Assembly (NCBI GenBank): GCA_035048815.1
Contig: JAUCBN010000054.1
Location: forward strand, 10,230,001-10,294,000
Source of the DNA: Abelmoschus esculentus
Lineage: Eukaryota > Streptophyta > Magnoliopsida > Malvales > Malvaceae
Direction: 5' to 3'
DNA: 64,000 nucleotides
Part shown: piece by piece, positions 35,801 through 46,750 of the stretch
Layout of the letters: every line of letters starts with the position of its first letter
Position numbering within the stretch: the first letter of the stretch is position 1
Notes under the pieces: model-generated
Database searches by the model: none
What the model saw: the letters and a program-made list of their open reading frames with translations, nothing else
Told to the model about the DNA's origin: nothing
Program-made: the position numbers and the translations under genes

Positions 35801-36526
35801 CCCTCTGAACCTCAAAAATAATTTTCAACCTTCTTTAGGAATTTTGACTACCAACTTCATTCCTCAGACCTCCTTCGTTTACTTTAAAAAATCTCTTATA
35901 TTATTGTACTAAAATATTGTTCTTTTCCCCCTTTTTTGGATTCTCCCTAATTTTATTTTGACTTTAGAATTTACATACTTGAAGAAGTTTTTGGAATTTT
36001 ATGAGAATTCACATAATTGTTTAGGTTTATGTGTAGGGATTAGAGCTCATGATTAGGGTTTAAGGTTTAGGGATTAGAGTTTATGTTTTAACCTATAATC
36101 TCTAAATTTTATCCGTAATTATTAATTTCTAAACACTTAAATCTCTAAATCATAAATATTAAATTAAATCCCTAAACCTAAAATGTAAGACCCTAATAAA
36201 AACTAAAAATTTCCACCCATCCGGCCATCCTCCTCCAACCCAATAATCAATGGCTCAAAAATTTGACATACTTTACATGCAGAGTTGACAGAGTAAGAAA
36301 ATAGGCCCATAGTAATAAAATAGTATCTAACACATTTGAAAAATAGTTTTTGAATTATTTAGTTTAAAATTTTAGTGTTTAAAATTGGGTTTAAAATATA
36401 TTTTTAAATAATAAAGTATTTATTGATAGTATATTTTAATGTTATTTTAATTATTTAATATTATTTTTGCTAGTCAATATATAAACCCTACAACATTAAT
36501 TACTGTATTTTTCTAGCCGCAAGTGG
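32872..36526. other. intergenic region upstream of the ARM gene
   Basis: 32872-33330 is probably the ARM gene's 5' leader and promoter; a leader intron is possible. Beyond lies an inverted-repeat element (33434-34077), a block with decayed TATCGATAC-type motifs like those of the solo LTR (34620-34890), and telomere-like degenerate sequence (36040-36190). I see no further gene. Confidence 0.5.
33434..34077. mobile_element. probable inverted-repeat (MULE-like) element
   Basis: The left end begins GGATAAATAACCTAAATAGT followed by CATCGAACTTTTAGATCATTT, and the right end read in reverse begins GGATAAATTGCATGACAATC followed by ATTGAACTTTTAAAATATTTT. The flanks AATAAATAA and AATAAAAAT are near-matching 9-mers. 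The middle is non-coding. The ends recall the GGGTAAAT type of the element at 7381. Confidence 0.45.
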
Positions 36527-37710
36527 CTATGTTTGTGGAACAAGTACTTGTAGATTCCAAAGATTGGTCTGTTCTTGGTCGTGTTGGTTGACATTTGAAT
36601 CCTTTTGCATTGAAACAATCTGTTCTAACTGGATACTAACTTCTTTCATGGTTGGTCGCATCTTCCCACTCAAGCTCAAGCATTGGTATGCAAGTTTGGC
36701 AAGCAGCACAAGTTCTTCGGGTTTCGATTGCTTCATAATTCGAGCATCGACAATGTCCAACACTCGATTCTCTTCAACCGAATCGATGAAATACGAGGCT
36801 AAACTTCTACGATTCTCTTCCCTTTCGAAACAAACCGGCTTCTCCACGGGTAGTAACTCGACGAGCACGACTCCGAAGCTGTAGACGTCACTTTTCTCCG
36901 TGAATTGACTCGATTGGAAATACTCGGGGTCTAAGTACGCAAATGTGCCTTGCACATCCGTAGTCAAGTGTTCGATCGATGGGGATTAATCTTGATATCC
37001 CGAAATCCGAAACTTTAGCCCTAAATTTTTCATCTAACAAGATATTCGTGGACTTGATGTCTCGATGATAGATCGGAATCGAGGCCGAAGAGTGTAGATA
37101 CGATAGTGCTTCGGCACTTTCTTTAGCGATTCGTATCCGCGATTCCCACGACATCATGAATTCCTCGCTCGGGTCATGCAAATACTGGAAGATGGTTCCG
37201 TTCGAGACAAATTCGTAAACAAGTAACGGAACCTCCGTCTCTAGACAACATCCTAATAGTTTAACCACATGTCTATGGTTAATTTGAGAAAGAATGGTGA
37301 CTTCATTGATGAACTCTTCGACATTTTCGGCAACCATTTCTTTCGGCTTTTTAACGGCGACGATTGCTCCGTCGGCGAGCATTCCTTTGTAAACAGTTCC
37401 TTGTCCGCCTTGTCCTAACACTCGATTCTTGTTGAAAGAATCAGTTGCTTTGTCCAATTCCTTTGAAGTAAATATCTTTGTGTTGTCTAGACCACCTTCG
37501 TTAGCAAACATTTGTTGTTGTAATAATAATCCACCATTGCGTTTGAAAAACTTCTTCTTCAACTTGATTTCCCTTCTGTTCTTTAGAAATTTGGATAACC
37601 ACCAGACACACAGGACTAAGCACAAGGATCCAAAGCCAAGACCCATTCCTTGAAAAAAAAGAGAGAATTTGGTAATCAAAAATTCTAAAAGGATTAAAAG
37701 GGTAGTTTTA

Positions 37711-37836
37711 GAAAAATTATATGAAGGTCAGTCTCACCACGTGTCCATGGACCAACTACTAAAAACTACCCACCTCATCAATTTTTCATATTATATTTTT
37801 TTCCCAAGTGAACCTTCACTGATGATATAATTTCTC
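37711..37836. mobile_element. MITE, family A copy 5, inside the WAK intron
   Basis: The left end GAAAAATTATATGAAGGTCA with CTCACCACGTGTCCATGG inside it and the right end GATGATATAATTTCTC are family-A ends; the inner right half is deleted, leaving about 126 bp. It lies in the 912-bp intron between the EGF and membrane exons. Confidence 0.7.
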
Positions 37837-37882
37837 GTAGTTTTGAGTTAATTCAACTACATGTTCTTAATAAGTAAAATTC

Positions 37883-38132
37883 GGGTGCAAATCATCTATC
37901 TCTTTCTCATGCCTCTTTCTATGTCTCCATTTTAAATTAGAGGGTTTAGGGTTTAAGGTTAGAGGTTGTGGTTAAGGTTTAGGGAATTAGGTGTAGGGTA
38001 TATTTTTTAGGCTGTAGAGTTTAAGGTTTAGGATATAGAAAATTAGGGTTAGAGTTTAAAATTCAATTATTTAGAAAATTTTTAAAGGAGGCATAGAAGG
38101 AGACATGGGAAAGAGGTAGAAGATTTTTACTT
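37883..38132. mobile_element. short MULE-like element A (telomere-like core) in the WAK intron
   Basis: The ends are inverted (left CATCTATCTCTTTCTCATGC and TATGTCTCC, right in reverse CTTCTACCTCTTTCCCATGT and TCTCC). The core carries TTTAGGGTTTA and TAGGGTTAGAG motifs. It is flanked by the 9-mer GTAAAATTC at 37874-37882 and 38133-38141. Confidence 0.7.
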
Positions 38133-38141
38133 GTAAAATTC

Positions 38142-38396
38142 GGATAAATATTGTCTGCTCTTTCTCATGCCTCCATTTGTGCTTCCTATTGAAATTTTCT
38201 AAAAAATTGAATTTTAAACCCTAACCCTAATTTTCTATATCCTAAACTCTAAACCATACACCTAAAAAATACACCCTACCCATTATTCCCTAATCACAAC
38301 CCCTAACCTTGAATCCTAAACTCTAAACCCTAAACCCTTTAATTTGAAGTGAAGATACGAATGAAGACATGAGAAAGAGGTAGACGATTTACACCC
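38142..38396. mobile_element. short MULE-like element B, opposite orientation, sharing the target duplication
   Basis: This is an inverted relative of element A: the ends are CTGCTCTTTCTCATGCCTCC and, in reverse, CGTCTACCTCTTTCTCATGT. The core has CCCTAACCCTAA and AAACCCTAAACCC. It is flanked by the same 9-mer GTAAAATTC at 38133-38141 and 38397-38405. Confidence 0.7.
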
Positions 38397-41300
38397 GTAA
38401 AATTCATCCATCTCATTTTTAAAGTGGATTTTTTTAGGTGTAAATAAGGAGTGAGTGGCTATTTCAAAATTACCTTAAGATGGATGGATCTTATCCACTA
38501 AGACTATAAATAACATAATAAGTCGAATCGATCTAATAATATCTCGAGAGAGTAAAATACCTAAAGGAATAACCCAAGTTTTTCTTCCTTCGCATTTGTA
38601 AGACCCAGGCTTATTCCTGCACTTCAATTTCCCACAACGATTTTGAGTCTCGTCCAGGCATTCATCAATATCTAAACAATATACAATAAAAATCATTTCG
38701 TAATCATCAAGTTACCTTGGCATGAAGAGAGAAAGAAAAAAATTTACCTTGGCATCCATTAAGAAGATACGAGTTCCCTTGATAACCTTCATTACAAGAA
38801 CATCGAATTGATCTATCGAGATGAGGCTCGTTAAAAATTAAACCATACGGTGTACAATTATATTCTTTTCCAGATTTGGTGAATTCCTTGGGGTATTGCC
38901 CAATCGAGCACAGCACCGACAGGTCTGTTGTCTGCATTAGAATCCCTCCAGTTTTGCTCCACCAAGTAAGCTGTTTTGCATCCATCCTGTCTGTTACCAA
39001 ACGTAGGGTTAAATGTTTTGAGAGCTGCCGTCATTACGGTCTCGCAGCACGTACCTTCATTACAGGTATTGCTAATGTTGATATTAGGACCGCGCCCGAG
39101 GTACATGTCACGATCCTGTTCCTGTACTCCGAGAAGAAGAACGGGCTGTCTGTTAGATTCACCCCATAGTTGTCTTCCCTACCAGGACAGTTCATCGAAA
39201 CTTCCGGACTCTTGACACGATGGAACTCGCGATGGGTATCGTAATCGGTAGACTTCAATGAAAAATTCAGCACCACCATGTTTGTTAACTTGAGTATGAT
39301 CGTGGGAGGAGTTGAAGTTTCATTGCAGGAGACTTCAAACCATGGATTCAATGAACAGTTTGGTCCGATTCCGAAAGGATACGGAACTCGAACATCCCCA
39401 CAGCTTTCTACTACACAACCAGGTTTTGCTGTAGAATTGGCTGCTGATGCTAGATTGGTTATTAGCAAAAGCAAGAAACTCAAACATAATGCAAATCTGG
39501 TCACCATTCTTTTTTTTGGTTGCTCCTATTTGGATCGTTTAACCAAATTTTATAGGAAAAAAATAGAGACGGAACTACGTAGCGGGTGGTTTAATTGTTT
39601 TTCACGTCATAAATAGTTTTAAAATTATCGTAATTAAGTCATTCCGATATAATATAAAGTTGAATCTCAGATGTTTCTTTGTACTTTCTGAGGTTAAACA
39701 CCATGTCACGTTAAAGTACGAAGGCGACTCATATCAACCAGATTAAATGTTGCATACTTGTCAGATAAAGGAATTCTTCTTTCTTCCGGTATAATGTAAA
39801 TATATTAAATTTGAATATATATTATATATATATATATATATTTCAAACCTGACTATTTTATTAAAAGCATACAGTTGGGATAATATGTCAGAAAAATGTG
39901 AAGAAATAATAACTTGGTCATATTTTGATGAAAGATTCGAATAATGATTTTATAGAATTTTATTCGATTTTTATAATGATGTCTCGTATGTTTAAAATGG
40001 TTGAGTGATGAATGAGAAACTATGCTCAAATAGGGTAGTTGTGAATTGAATAAGAAATTGAAAACCCTCTATCTTATATCGATGAGATAAATAGAATGAG
40101 AAGTGTTTATATTCGCTTACACTTTATTATCATTGAATGATTTGAATGAAAATTGTGTAGGTGTAGGATTGGTACAAATCAAAGTGAATCGAACCCATTC
40201 CTATTGGGAACGCACTCGTGCGACATAGGCGATGCTAATGTTTAGATTGGTTGGACTCTTTGTGGACTTGCGGAATTTTTACTCCCTTTGAATTAATTTT
40301 TTCTTGTTATTGGCGTATCTTTTTGAATATTCAGAATTTAAAAGAATAATTTATGGTTTTCTTAATTTCGAATATTAAATAAGTAATGCATGTAATTCAC
40401 AGAAATATATTTGATTAAATACGGTATAAATTAAAGGTTTCCGAACTAAATCGGATGGAAAATTAATGGCCGTATTTTCTTAATATTTTATTTCCCACAT
40501 TTAACCTAGCTCACTCCCCTATAAATAAAATATCATTTCGTTGATTTCAACACAACTCGAAAATTTTTAAACTACTCAAAAGCTATATTCATAATCTTTT
40601 CGATTGTGATACTATTGAAGATCATCCGTTGTTACATCTTGAGAGACTGAAGATCGACAAACTCAAACACCGACGAGTGATCAAATCTGTTTTAAAAAAA
40701 TTATATTTGTACAGACCTCAACATATGTCCTTTCGATTTTATTTAAATTATTAAATTTATTTATTTACAATGAATATGTAAATTTATTTTAATAATAAAT
40801 TTTTCAGTCCACTGACAGTGATGGGTCAATAGAGCAAGTCATTACCAAATTTACAAACTACATGAGAATTTTCCAACGCATTTTCAAGAATTTGTTCACT
40901 TCATTGATTAGAATGGAAAGAAAATTCAAATGGAAGTCATTAATTTATGATTTATCATATGTCTATAAAAATACATATGAAGTAAATACAAATATAATTT
41001 CAAAGAAATTGTTTTAATTATTGGTATCTGATTCATTAACCGATTAATTTAAACAAATTTTATAGAGATTTAATATCGGTATAACCGTTTTAATCCAGAT
41101 ATTTTTATTCAGAACACCAAGATTTAAATCTCCGATCTTGTTCTTAAATGACCGAACGTCTCATCTTATTAAATCAACAAATTTTTAAAAAAAATAATAT
41201 AAAAAAATTATTAAAAAAATGTTCTTTAAATAAATCATAATTATAATTAACATGAAAAATATTTTTTTATGTATTCAAATAAATTAATAAAATATAGTTG

Positions 41301-41509
41301 AATTCTAGCTAGGACCTTGGTAGAAGAGATGTGTGGAGGCAAGCCAAGCAGGAGTTTCTGTCATTGACCAAAAAAAATAAAGTTCATTTATTGTACAGAC
41401 CCTCATAAATCGTTATCTTACCAGTTTTGCGTTGCACGATCAAACACTACAAATGGAAGAAAACAAGAAAAATAAGTAAGAAAAATTATATCACGATTAT
41501 ATCGATAAA

Positions 41510-41960
41510 TAGGGGTGAGTATTCGATCAAGTCGAGTCAAAAAATTTTGAGTTATTCGAGTTGACGAGTCACATATTTTACAACTCAAATTTTATTTGAA
41601 ATTTTTCGGTTCGAGTCGAGTTTTCGAGTTCCTATAAATATTTAATTATAATTATTTATCATGTTATAGTATGATTTAATTTTAATTTAAACGATTTTCT
41701 CTAATCATACAAGATATGTATATATTTTTTTATATGTAGCGATATTTCTTTATATTTTTATATATCAATGTATATATATCATAGACTCGTCTCAAACTTA
41801 AAAATTAATCCTTTAATTACTAAAAATTTTGAGTTATTCGAATTTTCATTTTATAACTCGAACTTTATTTAAAAAATTTCGTGTCGAGCTGAGTCTATAA
41901 AATTTCGAGTCGAGTTATTCAGATTTTTCGAGTTAAGTTTTACTCACTCCTATCGTTAAA
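41510..41960. repeat. degenerate GAGTCGAGTT / TTCGAGTT repeat block
   Basis: Imperfect TCGAGTCGAG, GAGTTATTCGAG and TTCGAATT motifs stand at both ends of an AT-rich centre, in partly inverted order. Similar text occurs at 43745-43870 and 44320-44450. No coding. Confidence 0.5.
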
Positions 41961-42349
41961 TATTATTAACGTTAAATATTATCAAATTCAGGAAAAACAT
42001 TGCCCTTATCACTTACCATTATTTTCTCCTATTAAGACCACACGATAATTTCATATATCTCAATTATTTATTCTTATATATTTAAAAAGTATATATAAAA
42101 TTTTAAAATTTTAATACCCTAATTTAAATTTTTATATCAGCCCCTACAAGAAAGGTAAAGAAAGTCATTAATGCTACTAACCCTATTTTTAAAATAATCC
42201 CCAACTGCTTTAGCATTAATTGATTCAATGTTAATGGACTTGTAGGGTGATTATCCTGTGATAATTTCAAAATGTAGGGTTTATAAATCCATTGAATTAA
42301 ATTCCCTATTAATCTTCTTTGTTAAGTTTTCTCTATTTCTACCGATAGG

Positions 42350-42500
42350 GGTTGGTCCAAGTGATAAGCAGTTTAGTTCCGCTTAAATAAGTCTCAGGTT
42401 CGAGACGTTGTGTACGTAGAAAATCCTTGTTGGGAGACTCACACATCAAAACTAATTGTGCGACCCGGGTCGGTCTGGATTAGTCAGGTTTAAATCCTGA
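42350..42500 (+). mobile_element. SINE-like element, plus strand
   Basis: GGTTGGTCCAAGTGATAAGC and, about 40 bases on, TCAGGTTCGAGACG resemble the A and B boxes of a tRNA-derived SINE. A body follows (TACGTAGAAAATCC, TTGGGAGACTCAC, GGTCGGTCTGGATTAGTCAG) and an A-rich stretch near 42517. It lies 300 bp past the end of the first annexin gene. Confidence 0.55.
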
Positions 42501-42675
42501 AACCAGAAGAGCAATAAAAAAATAGAGAGTATAGAATTAGATTATTAATAAAAAAATATTAGTATATAATATAAAAAATTTTAAAATTTTTAAGAAGTAC
42601 GATTATACTTTAGTACCCCTAAATTTATTCTCGATCATATTTGTCGTTATTGTTACAATTGTGAGGTCTGAGACA

Positions 42676-42780
42676 GGAGAGATTATATCATAAGCCCGGC
42701 TCACCACGTCAGCCGTGGTCGCTAACCAATGAAAATCAGTCATTCTATCACTAATCAGTCATATCATTAATATAATTTCC
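42676..42780. mobile_element. MITE, family A copy 6, in the 3' flank of annexin gene 1
   Basis: The left end GGAGAGATTATATCATAAGC with CCGGCTCACCACGTCAG inside, and the right end ATTAATATAATTTCC, mark a shortened family-A copy. It starts 12 bases after the annexin stop codon, so it most likely forms much of that gene's 3'-UTR or its poly(A) region. Confidence 0.7.
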
Positions 42781-42792
42781 AGAAAAAGTTAT

Positions 42793-43940
42793 TCAAACTT
42801 CATTCCCCAACAGAGTAAGAAGCATGTCCTTGTAATCTCCTCTAGTGTCCTTATCAACAGCTTCATCAAGACGCACACTGTGTCTCTTATAATAAAGTTC
42901 TTTGATTTCTTTCAGGTCATTTTCCGCCCTCGTAACGATCACTCTCGTAAGAGCATCCTCGTCGGTTCCTAGCCCTTCGATCGAATCCCGCAAAACCTAC
43001 GTGACACACGGAGACAGTAAACTTGTGTTCATGTATACGTATCATGTTCGTGTTGATGGTGTTATGATAATAGGACGACTTCTCACCTTTACGAAGTACT
43101 TTGTCGGGTCCTTGAGGCATCGAACCGTGATGTGTAACGTTTCGAGGAACTCGTTTTTCGACTTATTTGGCAAATTCTAGAGAAACAACAAAGGTCAATC
43201 AAGATATATAAGTTGTTGTTTGAAAGATATTGGATGTTTTTTTGTACCTTAGTAATGGAAGTGCCTTGTTCTTCTCTATAAATATTGAAAATGAGTTGGA
43301 GCTGCAGTTTGCTCCTGGTTGTAAGAATCCTGATGACTTCATCATTGTTGAGTTTCTTGTCTTTGATTGCTTCATGGAGTTCTTTGGCTTCAGATTTTGC
43401 TTGCTTTTTGTTTATTTCTTCCCCTTCATATCTAATTGCACACACCAATCCAATCAAGAGCTGGGAACATCAAGAAAAAATTTCAGAAATCATGTCCGCA
43501 AAAGAGGGGCGGTTCAAAGATTTAGGGGCAATTCACGTTCAATTTAAAAATAAATAAATATTTGTTAACTTGTATGTGAGGTAGATTTGTTTTTGAATAA
43601 AAAATAAGTATATTGGGGTTTAAAATCTGTAAAGTACAATAATATTTTTCGGAGCTCTATGCGATCGTCCTGTTACACATGTCTAGAACTATTCCTGTTG
43701 TTGAAGCTCGGAAATTAAGGATTACATTTGGAATTAAGGTTGTAGATGAGAGAAGATATATCGCGAGTTATTCGAGCTTGATTCGGTCAAAACTCAGTCT
43801 AACACTCGACTTGATGAACTTGACTGAACACGAGCTAGAGATAGAGATAGGCTTGAGTTTTTAACAAATCAAGCTACTCGATAATTGACTCAAAATTTTA
43901 ATATACTAGTTTCTTTAAAATTAAAATGAATTAAAATGTA

Positions 43941-43984
<44 letters not shown>

Positions 43985-45196
43985 TTTAATATATAAGTTG
44001 CGTAAAAAATACACAATCCTTCATATTTAAACTATATAATCTAAAATCTAAATCTCTAGCCCTGACACCTTAACACCTAAACCTTAAACCCTTAAGTCTA
44101 AATTTTAACCATAAGCTTTAAATTCTACACCCTACGCATTAAACACTTAAACTCTAAACCTTAACTTAAAACCTTAAAATTAAAATTGAAATTGAAAGGT
44201 TGTGTGAACTAAAGTTATGTAAACTTGTGTATCAAAGTATTTTTCATAATATGTTATTGTTGTTGAATAAATTCACTCAATCATTATTATATTATCACTA
44301 TTACGAATAAGATTATAAATGAGACGAGATAAATTACGAACTACTCAAGCTCGATTTGATCAAAACTCAACTTGATTGAACTTAATTCGAGTTTGAGCTT
44401 GATTCGAATTCTTAACGAACCGAATCAAACTCAACACTACTCAAACTTAACTCGTGTCATCTACGTTCCTAAATAGAATATCAAAATTCACAATATCTAA
44501 ATAAAAAACCAAGACAAAAAAAAATTAATATGGATAAGAATTAAGAGTGTGCCTTTCGTGTGTCTCCCTTGGTGTTATCGTAAACATCTTCCTCCAAGGA
44601 ACGCTTGTACCGAGCATGGTAGGCTCTTCTTATCGACAAGAGCTCCTCGGAGGATCTGGTGCACGAGATCTCGACCAGCACCGGATGTTCGTCGCTCGAT
44701 TTCTTTAGCTCCACATGCGCTAACACCGCATCTCGATCGGCCGGATCCAATATCCAACGATACACTGCTTTCTACACATACATTCCACAACACCAATACC
44801 ATATTAAGCTATGAATGTGAAAATGAAATCGAAATGACAATGGTAACGACGATGACAACGACAACGACAATTAACCTCAAAATCTCCGGTAAGCTCTCTT
44901 TCGAGTCGCCTGACGAGATCTTCTTTGTAGAGCTCTTGATAAGCAAACCTGATTTGCCTTCTTTGAGCAGCATTTCTACGACCCAAAACATCGATTATGG
45001 CCTTTTCATCAGTTCCCCATCCTACCAAATTTACGACCACAAATTCAATGCATTTTAACAAAACCCAAATTTATTTTTTTATGATTGTAAGAAAAAAAAA
45101 TGATTTCTTGGGATTTTTTCAACCTTTACAAGCCTTATAAAGAGCTTCTGCATCTGCTACAACTGAAACCTGATTAGGAACAGCAATGGTGGCCAT
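42793..45196 (-). CDS. annexin (D5/RJ4-like), six exons, 314 aa
   Basis: Annexins bind acidic phospholipids in a calcium-dependent way at membranes. Exons on the minus strand are 45196-45124, 45021-44876, 44771-44553, 43460-43248, 43176-43087 and 42996-42793, which join into one open frame. The four annexin repeats are in order: repeat I with GWGTDEKAII (calcium loop), repeat II with KAVYRWILDPADRDAV, repeat III with EVIRILTTRSK and repeat IV with IEGLGTDEDALTRVIVTRAE. Calcium-type GxGTD loops are kept in repeats I and IV, as is usual for plant annexins. Intron 3 has a GC donor (AAG/GCACAC at 44552-44551) and a normal AG acceptor. Length is normal. A TATAAATA box is at 45267-45260. It is a tandem paralogue of the gene at 46751. 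Confidence 0.93.
43938..43982. repeat. (ATT)n microsatellite
   Basis: About fourteen uninterrupted TAT/ATT units in intron 3 of annexin gene 1. Likely length-polymorphic. Confidence 0.95.
44551..44552 (-). other. non-canonical GC splice donor, annexin gene 1 intron 3
   Basis: The only junction that keeps the frame across GDTRK to LLIGLVC joins AAG (ending 44553) to CTC (starting 43460), making the intron GC...AG. No GT nearby gives an in-frame product. Confidence 0.75.
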
Positions 45197-45589
45197 TTTT
45201 CCTTTCTGTTTTGACCTTAACAAATTTCCTGAATCCTGCTAAAGGTTAGGGAAGTATAATATTTATAGTATTAGATTTGTCTATATTACCCGAATTCGAT
45301 GCGATTGCTTAATATAGATATGTGTCCGATATACATATATTCAAAATTTTAATATCTTGTATTGAATTCAATAAAGGGTTTTAAGGTAAAAACAGATGAT
45401 ATTTATTTTAATAGATTTAGATTTAATCGTTATATTTAAGAATATTTATGAATAGATTACTTTATAATTATTTTTCGAATATTAGGAAATGTTTTTAACA
45501 TCTTTGTTAGTGGTTGTTACTATTAATTAATGTAAGTGTGCTTATATTGCTACCTGTTGATCTATGATTTGTATTAGGTGAACTAAAAG

Positions 45590-45820
45590 GCCCCAAATCA
45601 TCTGTCCCCTATTTTAAATTAGAGGGTTTAGGGTTTTAGGTTAGGGGTTTTGGTTAGGGTTTAGGTAATTAAAGGTAGGGTGTATTTTTTAGGGGTAGGG
45701 TTTAGGGTTTAGAATATAGAAAATAAGGGTTTATGGTTTAAAATTTAATTTTTTACAAAAATACAAAGGAGGCACAAAGGGAGGTACAAAAAAGAGGCAG
45801 AGGATTTTTGTTCAAACATT
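45590..45820. mobile_element. single copy of the telomere-like element found twice in the WAK intron
   Basis: AAATTAGAGGGTTTAGGGTT, TAGGGTGTATTTTTTAGG and GGAGGCACAAAGGGAGGTAC followed by AAGAGGCAGAGGATTTTTG match element A at 37883-38132 in order. The left end CAAATCATCTGTCCC pairs loosely with the right end. I found no clear target duplication. Confidence 0.55.
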
Positions 45821-45924
45821 TATCAGATTCCCCCATTTTTAGCCATTGGGTCTAATAATGGAAGGGATTCCCTTAATTTCATGTACTCGGTGTTAACAAA
45901 ATTTTCTAAACTCGGGATTTCGTA

Positions 45925-46107
45925 ACAGGGACGGAGCCAAGATTTGGGGTTAAGAGGGACAAAATGTAAATGTTTAGAAGTAGGAGGGACAAATTCGTTA
46001 AAAAATAATTTTTAAAAGAATTTAAATAAACGGACAAAAGTAAAAAAAAATTCTTCGAGGTGGGGTGATTGCTCTTCCCCACCCCATGTAGCTTCGCCCC
46101 TACTTAT
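45925..46107. repeat. dispersed short repeat, family B (best copy)
   Basis: It begins ACAGGGACGGAGCCAAG and ends ATGTAGCTTCGCCCCTAC, so the tips are inverted copies of GGG(A/G)CG(G/A)AGC. The purine-rich middle with GGGTTAAGAGGGACAAAATG recurs at 2489, about 180 and 26217. This is probably a non-autonomous DNA transposon, possibly hAT-like; that class is a guess. Confidence 0.55.
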
Positions 46108-46750
46108 AGATACATTAACATGAGACACATACCTACCAGTTTCGTTAAATATATACGATACTTAAAAATTAATTTTAGAGAAATAAAGTATATTAGAATA
46201 TATTTAAAAATTTATAATAAATTTTACGGTACAGAATAAGAATGCTACATGCATACAACGATCTGGATAAAGACAATATCTACGCATAATATTCTATTTA
46301 TTTTAATATTTTTTTAAGATTATCATGCATATGAATGTTTTATGGAAAAAAATTAAAAATAAAATAAAATCAACGTGTGCATGTAATGACTTCACCTAGA
46401 TCGTCATGTGCAAATACTGTCCTCATCGTATGCTATAAATTTTATCATAAATTTTTAAATTATTCTAATATTTCTTATTTTTTATAATTTAATTCATAAA
46501 CGTATTATTCACATAATTTCTTCAAACCTAAGATTATTGTTGTCATAACATATAAGATGTAAGATCGAACATGTTTATATATACTCTTATTTTAAGAAAA
46601 CAACCACTTCATTAAAACCGAACCAAATGCAAATAAACATGGTCAAACCACAAACTTAACACAAGGATGAAGATAAAAGTGACTCATATCAACTAGATCC
46701 AGACTCACAACTCATAATTAAAACATCTGAAAATGGCCAAATAAACATGT

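Larger units (their letters stand above)
36527..39507 (-). pseudogene. wall-associated receptor kinase-like (WAK/WAKL) gene with three frameshifts
   Basis: WAK-type kinases span the plasma membrane and bind wall pectins. Exon order on the minus strand is 39507-38748, 38671-38561 and 37648-36527, with GT-AG borders as in the family. The parts are a signal peptide (about 1-22), the pectin-binding GUB_WAK region (GCVVESCGDVRVPYPFGIG), a Ca-binding EGF-like piece (DIDECLDETQNRCG), a membrane segment (LGFGSLCLVLCVWWL) and a Ser/Thr kinase with VLGQGGQGTVYKG, VAVKKPKE, HRDIKSTNILLDE, VSDFGISRL, GTFAYLDPEYF and SDVYSFGVVLVELL. The frame breaks near 39115 (ectodomain), at about 38893 (one extra C in a CCCC run) and at about 36966 (two bases missing just after RLIPIDRT). 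The ectodomain also looks shortened. Unless these are assembly errors, no full kinase is made. A TATA-like TATAAAA lies at 39548-39554. Confidence 0.85.
39508..42675. other. intergenic region between WAK and annexin genes
   Basis: AT-rich with no clear gene. It includes a (TA)n run at about 39823-39841, a block of imperfect GAGTCGAGTTATTCGAGTT sequence (41510-41960), and a SINE-like copy (about 42350-42500). The stretch 40120-40720, with CCCTATAAATAAAATATCA and less AT-rich text, could be a decayed LTR or lost promoter; I cannot show which. Confidence 0.5.
45197..46750. other. spacer between the tandem annexin genes
   Basis: It holds the promoter of annexin gene 1 (TATA at 45260-45267), a copy of the telomere-like element family (about 45590-45820) and a family-B repeat (45925-46107). 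The rest (46110-46640) is AT-rich and featureless. Confidence 0.55.

Noticed and set aside
40120..40720. Possible decayed LTR or lost gene
   Set aside because: Promoter-like CTATAAATA and less AT-rich text are present, but I found no paired LTR, duplication or coding match.
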